Below are positions 58,188 through 64,000 of a stretch of 64,000 nucleotides of DNA, piece after piece. The position numbers were made by a program, and so were the translations under genes. Source of the stretch: Micrasema longulum (taxonomy: Eukaryota > Arthropoda > Insecta > Trichoptera > Brachycentridae). The DNA lies in assembly GCA_022494885.1 (NCBI GenBank), contig JAGVSM010003738.1:1-64000 (forward strand), written 5' to 3'. The notes under the pieces are model-generated. The model searched no databases. It worked only from the letters and a program-made list of their open reading frames with translations, and was not told the DNA's origin. Within the stretch, counting starts at the first letter, position 1, and each line of letters opens with the position of its first letter.

Positions 58188-58969
58188 TCTATCAGGGGCG
58201 AATCGTCAAAGTAAGCGATTATGCACAGCTTACCATTATATTTGACTTTAAATAATAATAAATTATAGTAACCGTGTTTACGGGCAAAAAAATAAAGTTG
58301 TCATTTATTATAAATCACCGTTTATATCTTTCTACAAAAAATATCTATGAAGCGCGCCCAGCCCATTCTTACTGAACGATGAAACTAGCCAATTACCTCA
58401 GCTTATTCTTCCATACAAAAAAGTACACTGTATTTTGCGTCTTTAACCCAAGTCGGCTTTTTTAGTACTAAAACAAACTTGCAGATTACAAATATTTTTA
58501 GGAGATTCTCTATTTGGAAACTAGTATTTCGAACATTATTTCCGAAGGACTATTTTTCTTTGGTGGGATACCGTTGACATATTATGTATCACATAGGACA
58601 GGTGGCGTTCGCAGTGGCCGTTTTAGACATTATTCATTTTAAAAGAAAGCGGCCAGTGCTCAAGTCTTGACAGTACTGTCAATGACAGATCATAATGGAA
58701 ATATCTCCGGAATGTCATTGTTGTGGTATTTGTTAATAAACTTTTGTGCAAGTATTGTATAAAAATAGTGTAGAATAAAACTACGTTTATCGCGTGGTTA
58801 ATAATAATTGTTGTTTGAGTTGATTTTCACAGAATTACAAAAAAATAGTCATTTTTCATTACTTTACTTACATGTTATGTAAGTACTTATATGTAGTACA
58901 AATTGATGAACATTTTTAATAGATTACCTATAAAATAAATCACGGCTCGCCACTGGTATCTATAGTGTG

Positions 58970-59025
58970 TTAAAAAAAACATTTCACTAAATAAAAATGC
59001 AGGGATACAGCAACAATAGCATGTA
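58970..59025 (+). repeat. 56 bp exact direct repeat, copy 2
   Basis: Identical to 58132-58187; offset 838 bp; flanks differ. Confidence 0.9.
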
Positions 59026-59274
59026 CCGACTACCGACTGTGCATCCGCATTGGTGTAAGGACTCGAATGATTGTGAATGAGTGAATGAAGTTTCAGATTT
59101 GCGTACTGGCGAGGTCGACGTAAATTTTTAAAGTGATAAACATAACATAATATCGGAAAAAAAAGATTCCTACATATGCATAGCAAAAAAAGGATTTAAA
59201 AAAAACAGCAAAACACGTAGTAAAAAGAAAAAAAAACAAAGTAATGCGTGTAATAAAGAAATGTACATAAATGT

Positions 59275-59700
59275 ACAAATGCTTGCAGACTGGCTGGATT
59301 TCGTCCCTGGGGAGTTATTCATATTTAAATTTATTTCAACAGAGAGGAAAATCCAGCCAGCAAGCATTTGGACAAACTCAAACATTGTTGAATTAACTAC
59401 ATGGTAAAAAAAGAAGTATAAAAATTAGAAAATTGTTTTCAGGCGTTGCCTAGTAGGTGATTTGGTTTAACCGGATGAAAGTCACCCACATAATAAAGGT
59501 TTCAGCTCCTTTACTTCACAAAAGCCAACAGATGGAAGAGTTGAAGAAACGTGGATGTTTGGGCAGAATGGTGAATGTTACACAGTGTGCAAAGTGGCCA
59601 CTTAAACCAGCCAATGACAGGTCATAAGCCCTGTAAATGTCTAGACTTCCATATTCCCTTTTCAACCATGTTTTTTTCTCTCTGTTGAAATAAATTTAAA
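59275..59700 (-). mobile_element. F1 repeat, near full-length, inverted module pair at one end
   Basis: The plus-orientation end module (GCTTGCAGACTGGCTGGATT) at 59281 meets its own inverted copy (AATCCAGCCAGCAAGCATTT) at 59348. A complete minus-strand body follows (CCAGCCAATGACAGGTCATA) and it ends near the complement of CAACAGAGAGAAAAAAAC at 59690. Best-preserved copy for building a consensus. Confidence 0.75.
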
Positions 59701-60389
59701 TTGGATCTTCAGAAATTAAATCAATAAAAAACTAAAAAGTGAGTTGAAAGTCTGTTTAAAGCGCCAAAGATTGACGTTTTTATTGTTTAATTAAATAAAT
59801 GTTAAATTAAAAATAGCTCTTCAATTATATATCTTTAACTATATTTTCAATTGTAAAGAAATTACAAAAATATACATTTATCTAAAAATAATAAAATTAT
59901 AAAATATTAAAATTACAAAATTTAAATTAAAAAAAAAAACATTTTGCTATCTAAGTGATTTGCTCCTCAAAGAATTCCGAGTACTCAATATTATTTAACA
60001 ATATATATTGAGTACGGTAGTGGTTACACACATAAATAGAGACAAATACCCAAGCGTCAACCACAACCATTATACACGATACTTTAATTGGTATCTCTGA
60101 TACTTAGCGAAGGGGTCAACACTATTCTGGCATCGAGGCAACATTAAAATATTGGCAAGAAGATGCATTTCTTTCCAGAATTGTGGAAAAGTAAGAGTGT
60201 TGTCAAGTTGAAGAAAGTGTTCACCTCGCTCTTTAACGACATTGGTTGTAGAGAGTCAGAGAGGTTGATGCATGCCGCAGATAGGAGATTCTTACTGGAT
60301 TTTGAAAATAAAATATAAAAATAAAGAATAATGAAAAAAATACAAAAGGAAATTATGAAGTTCGCATATATTAATTAAATTTAGTATAT

Positions 60390-60450
60390 TTTATGTATGT
60401 ATGTATGTTTGTGTATGCGCACGTATGTGTATGTATGTGTGTATGTATCA
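60390..60450. repeat. (TATG)n microsatellite
   Basis: TGTATGTATGTATGTTTGTG and related units. Confidence 0.85.
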
Positions 60451-60499
60451 GTATTATGCCATTAAAAAGCCCAAAAATTGCAATAACATTGTACAAATA

Positions 60500-60724
60500 A
60501 TTTGTTCGTAGCCTGTTTAAGTTTAATTCTATAATATGGTCTCCTAATTATAATATTCATATTACGCGGATTGAATCGGTGCAACGTAAATTTTTAAAAT
60601 CGTTAATATTTGGAATTGGATCAAATACTTTCATAATTAACTATTATGATCATCTCGAGGACTTTAATATCTTCAGTTTGGAATTCAAAAGGACTTTGGC
60701 TGGTTTGATATTCTTGCACAAATA
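60500..60724 (+). pseudogene. LINE C-terminal fragment
   Basis: SLFKFNSIIWSPNYNIHITR then IESVQRKFLKSLIFGIGSNT and LEDFNIFSLEFKRTLAGLIF LHK stop. The S.IWSP, RIESVQRKFL and L.F.R motifs are LINE C-terminal. It ends abruptly at 60724 where a G+C-richer, unclassified stretch begins. Confidence 0.75.
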
Positions 60725-60925
60725 AAATGCTGTTTTTGCTGTGGGAAATTATGAAACCAACATCGGATTCTTTTCCCCTCTGCCAAGGAATCCTTAGAAC
60801 AATGAACAAATTCTCATTAAACGGTGCTATCGATGTGTTTCAACAGCAAAGGCAAGCATTCAAGAAGCAAGCGGTGTTGTCACTCCTGACTCGCGATGAT
60901 ACACTTGCAATGTCCGCCTAGATTA
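60725..60925. other. G+C-richer unexplained segment with short open frame
   Basis: Directly after the LINE fragment, about 200 bp near 45% G+C (the flanks are about 25%). Open frame 60727-60921 (ending QRQAFKKQAVLSLLTRDDTL AMSA). The minus strand is also open over part of it. I do not recognise either translation. Confidence 0.4.
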
Positions 60926-61267
60926 TGCCATAATTACACCTTTGTAAATTTAAATAGACTTTAAGATTGTTAAGATTAAGTGTTATTATAAATTATGAAG
61001 TCAATAATGCCAATCTGTTAGGGCTTTTATAAACCTGTTGATTGGCTTAAAAAAAACGTGGAACCTAAAAAGTTAATATTTTATTTGTCTGTTCTTTCTT
61101 TTAACTTGTAAATAATTATTATCAATTAAAATGTAATTGCCTAGCTTGCTACGGGGTATGCAAAAAATATATGTAATATTAAAATATGTATATGTAAATG
61201 AATAAATTTTACGAGTCAAAAGACGCACCCGAGTATGGCAGAACGTAATCCGACACATTCCGTCGAC

Positions 61268-61345
61268 AGGTTTCGGCTGAGCCGAAGTTTCAGCCAATTT
61301 TCGGCTGAAACCAAAACCGCGACCGAAAGTCGTTTTAATAGCCGA
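61268..61345. repeat. TTTCGGCTGA palindromic cluster
   Basis: TTCGGCTGAGCCGAA (61272-61286) is a perfect odd palindrome. GTTTCAGCC (61287-61295) pairs with GGCTGAAAC (61303-61311). ACCGAAAGTCG follows. Looks like a fragment of an element built of CGGCTGA repeats. Confidence 0.6.
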
Positions 61346-61925
61346 AATCAAAACTTCTGTCGGTCACCACTATTTACCTCAATTTACATGAAATAAAAAT
61401 ATTATCCATATAATTTTGATGTTTTTTAAAACTATTTCTTGATGTAATTCCTTTATAATGAGAAATGATAAAATTATTTAAATTAGATTGATAATATCAA
61501 CCGAAAGCGCTCGTTAATTAAACGAAATAATAAAACATACCAAGAAATTTTACTGCATTTATAATTTATTTTTTTTGATAAATTTATTTTGTACACAAAC
61601 TTCATTATTAAAAATGGAATTTTCTGAAATAACAGGACAAGAAAATAAATACTCGTATATAAGGGAAACTGAGATTTTCTTATTTAAAAACAAATCTACT
61701 AATAACGGACTTTTTATGCGTTTCGTAATTTTTTTAGTCATAAAAGATTCAAGTTTTCATGAGGTTTACTGTTGTCTTTTAGGGGTAATGTATTTTGTTT
61801 TACCCCGGAAAATTTTATTTCAGTCAACTTGTGGTTTTAGACCTCCTCTTTTAAAGCCTCTGTTTTTTTCGAAACGGTGCTTTTAATTTATTCGACAAAA
61901 CGAATATTGTTATTTGTGTAGGTAA

Positions 61926-62165
61926 TTGGCCTCGTGGTGGAATGGTCAGCGCGTTTGCTTACCATGCAAGAGGTCTCGGGTTCGATTCCCGACAAGGTTG
62001 GCATGAAATACTTATTTAAAAAGGTGTTTTTACACTGGAATGTTTCATAGTTCCTGGACTGGTTGTTGAAGCATAAGACTGATCATCTTGCCTTCTTGTA
62101 ACAAAAAAAATAACAAGATACGCTGCGATTGGTGTACCAATTCGGAAAGGGAATGGTGATGATGG
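61926..62165 (+). repeat. SINE-A copy, full length
   Basis: GGCCTCGTGGTGGAATGGTC head, GGGTTCGATTCCCGACAAGG B box, ATACGCTGCGATTGGTGTAC body and (GAT)n tail. Confidence 0.86.
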
Positions 62166-62374
62166 TGTGTAGATAATAGTAATAATGTTTTTATTTCTTT
62201 GACAACTTTGAGCTGTACTATTTCTAAATGATATTAATTAAAAATATTATTTTATCATAAAAATATTGGTTGAAACCAAAAATTCAAGAAAATGAGCAGT
62301 AAAAAATACAAAACATAACAATGATTAAACTTGAATTCCGCCTAGTCACCTTTTTAATTTGGTGTTTTTTTTTA

Positions 62375-62464
62375 CTTTTATGTAACAAAAGTGATGCAAT
62401 TTGTGTAACAATGTAGTGCCTTATGCACCTATGCACAGTGCGGGAAGAGAATAATGATGATGAT
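62375..62464 (+). repeat. SINE-A 3' fragment
   Basis: TATGTAACAAAAGTGATGCA, AATGTAGTGCCTTATGCACC and an (ATG)n tail. Confidence 0.6.
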
Positions 62465-62989
62465 TTTTTTAAAACCATAAAAAATGTTAAATTATCAAAA
62501 AAACGTACGTGAGGTTTTTTTTTCTATTTACGCAGTGGTTTTTTAATTTTTTTAATCATAAAAATATGGTATTTTTACGTGCGGATTTTTTTTTTTTCTT
62601 TCAAAATGCGTTTTTTCATACAATTCCAAGGATCAACCTCATGGTCAAAATTTTCTATAGATGTATGTAAATATTTGTATATCACCACTAACTTACTTTT
62701 TTATGTCTATTTTTTATTTTTTTTTATTTTAAAATTTTTTTTAATTTATTAATTTTTCCAATCACATATTATTTACACAGAGATATAATTACAAAAATAA
62801 GCTATAACATGAATTGGAAAAAATGCCCACAAAGACTTCAGCGTCTGAGCGTGGGCCATTCCTTTTTTAATTATTCAAAAGTTAATAGCATATATACATG
62901 GTATGACATGAACATGAAAAAAAAGGAAAAAAAAACTAAATTTATATTTGCTGATATTACGAATGCATGATTTATTTGCAGAATGCATT

Positions 62990-63225
62990 TTTATTTTCAA
63001 TTATTTTTTAAAAGAATGTGTCTATCTGTTCCTTCTATGCTGATCCAAGACCTCAAACGTACTTTAAAATGTACAAGTGATTTGATGTTTTGTAGTTTCT
63101 TGGTTAGAAAATTGAAGGATCTTGGACCAACATGTGAGGAGTGCCTCTGTGCGTACTAAGTTCTGCATCCTGGAACTGACAGTAAACTATCGGATTTATT
63201 ACTAATACGATTTAAATTATTACTT
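62990..63225 (-). pseudogene. LINE C-terminal fragment
   Basis: Minus strand reads YAQRHSSHVGPRSFNFLTKK LQNIKSLVHFKVRLRSWI. GPR.FN.L...L.NIKS...FK..L..W is the end of many CR1-like ORF2s. Frameshifted at its 5' side. Confidence 0.6.
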
Positions 63226-63264
63226 AACAATTCTCTATTTAAGTAAACATATTTTATGCAATGG

Positions 63265-63410
63265 GGAACTTATGGAGAAGGTGTACAGTGGGATTTGCAT
63301 GTTAGTGTAATTAATGCCTTGATGAAAAGACGGATACGTCTGAAAACCAGCAAACTTTAAAAAGTCGGTAATTTGTTAAATACATATATTTATTGGCATT
63401 TATTAGGAAA
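63265..63410 (+). repeat. Penelope-like repeat copy
   Basis: GGAGAAGGTGTACAGTGGGA, TTGATGAAAAGACGGATACG, TCTGAAAACCAG, then AAGTCGGTAATTTGTTAAAT. Confidence 0.55.
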
Positions 63411-63812
63411 TTGTATATTACTTTTCCTTTTGCAAACTATTTCGTCCATTTTAATAAAAGAGTCACAATTATTTAATTGAAAGTTTTTTGGAGAAACTGG
63501 TGCTCAATCGGATGATTAAAATAATTTGATTAAAAATTTCTAAAACGTAGTCCCACTGTGAAACGTTTTACGATGTATGAATAATTTAAATACTGTCTAC
63601 AATTTATGTTAAAATATTATTCAAGTCTTAAAACTATCCGAAACTAATATTTACTTCCCTCCTCGGGCAATTTAAAAGATTTTTACATTATGCTTTAAAA
63701 ATTACTTTTATACAAGTTGCCTAAAGTTTTATGAAACGAAAAACGTGACTTTGAAGATTAATATTCGTAATAAGTTAGAAAAAATATATTAGAAAGGTTT
63801 TTTAGGCGATAC

Positions 63813-63962
63813 CCTCTGAATCATCTCGGGGTAGATTTGCTTATCCCAAGGGGAATAGAGGGATGATGATACATATAACCTCTTTCCATCTAAGGACAGT
63901 TGTAGCATCTGCGGCGCTCCGTCTAACCTTCTACCCTTAACGACAACGGGGGTAGGTTGCAC
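63813..63962 (-). CDS. SELENBP1: methanethiol oxidase / selenium-binding protein, internal exon
   Basis: Internal 150 bp exon (50 codons, phase 0 at both ends) of a SELENBP1-family protein. In vertebrates this is the cytosolic methanethiol oxidase that converts methanethiol to formaldehyde, H2S and H2O2. The minus strand has a TTTCAG acceptor just before base 63962 and an AGG/GTATCG donor after 63813. The translation begins [12 protein letters not shown] and carries the family block [20 protein letters not shown] followed by [16 protein letters not shown], which matches the strongly conserved C-terminal third of the family (the propeller strand with [12 protein letters not shown] and YSAWDKQFYP). 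Beyond the donor the frame closes within seven codons, so the splice is required. The next exon continues in frame at 51454. Upstream exons lie outside the window. Family assignment is by recall of the conserved block; splice sites and frame are seen directly. Confidence 0.93.
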
Positions 63963-64000
63963 CTGAAATAAAAAAATAATAGCGTTCATGAAAAATCAGT

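Larger units (their letters stand above)
51455..63812 (-). other. penultimate visible intron of the SELENBP1-family gene, about 12.4 kb
   Basis: GT at 63812-63811 and AG at 51456-51455. It holds an RTE cluster, a piggyBac relic, a 226 bp hairpin, SINEs, a Helitron, F1 repeats and LINE pieces, each listed separately. Stretches with nothing I can classify: 52765-53460, 53725-54100, 54600-55200, 57000-57480, 58190-58960, 59705-60490, 61375-61920, 62470-62980 and 63415-63810. Confidence 0.85.

Noticed and set aside
60727..60921. Independent small gene
   Set aside because: No promoter, poly(A) or homology that I can see, and it follows a truncated LINE directly; reported only as unexplained.
29938..62165. 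Intact tRNA-Gly genes
   Set aside because: The heads have A and B boxes and a Gly anticodon loop, but each is followed by the same 170 bp body, has no paired acceptor stem and is repeated many times: SINEs, not tRNA genes.

Overview
This is a 64 kb piece of AT-rich (about 70% A+T by eye) nuclear DNA from an animal, most likely an insect. Introns, tRNA-derived SINEs, RTE-type LINE tails, Helitron, mariner and piggyBac remains make it clearly eukaryotic. I could not place it to order. It contains no operons, CRISPR arrays or intact RNA genes.

One host gene is supported. It lies on the minus strand and is the 3' end of a selenium-binding-protein / methanethiol oxidase gene (SELENBP1 family). 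Three exons join in frame through good splice sites: 63962-63813 (phase 0 end), 51454-51336 (ends two bases into an Arg codon) and 35369-35321 (supplies the last base of that Arg, then the family's RYPGGDC..DIW terminus and the stop). Upstream exons lie beyond the right edge. The two introns are about 12.4 kb and 16.0 kb and are packed with mobile elements. The 35 kb left of the stop codon is the gene's 3' flank and shows no convincing host exon.

Nearly everything else is mobile-element debris. (1) 11620-14113 is a complete but broken DNA transposon with 33 bp inverted ends, a 4 bp ATTT target duplication, a seven-copy 15 bp subterminal motif and a transposase-like frame of the SDNCAGQNK type. 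(2) 9391-10275 is an internally deleted mariner; 54110-54360 is a piggyBac C-terminal relic; 56189-56880 and 39395-40684 are Helitron remains. (3) At least fifteen LINE 3' fragments belong to several families: RTE-like, an R1/I-like family with a CCHC end, and CR1/L2-like families with (TAAA)n tails. (4) There are four tRNA-derived SINE groups, two of which share one central body. (5) A very abundant foldback repeat family, called F1 here, has about 20 copies. (6) Penelope-like repeats carry hammerhead-like motifs. (7) Several GC-rich inverted-repeat elements stand out from the AT-rich background.

The best leads are the three-exon host gene with TE-inflated introns, the 2.5 kb transposon with its motif array, the F1 foldback family, the shared SINE body, and the repeated hammerhead-like motif in unrelated-looking repeats.
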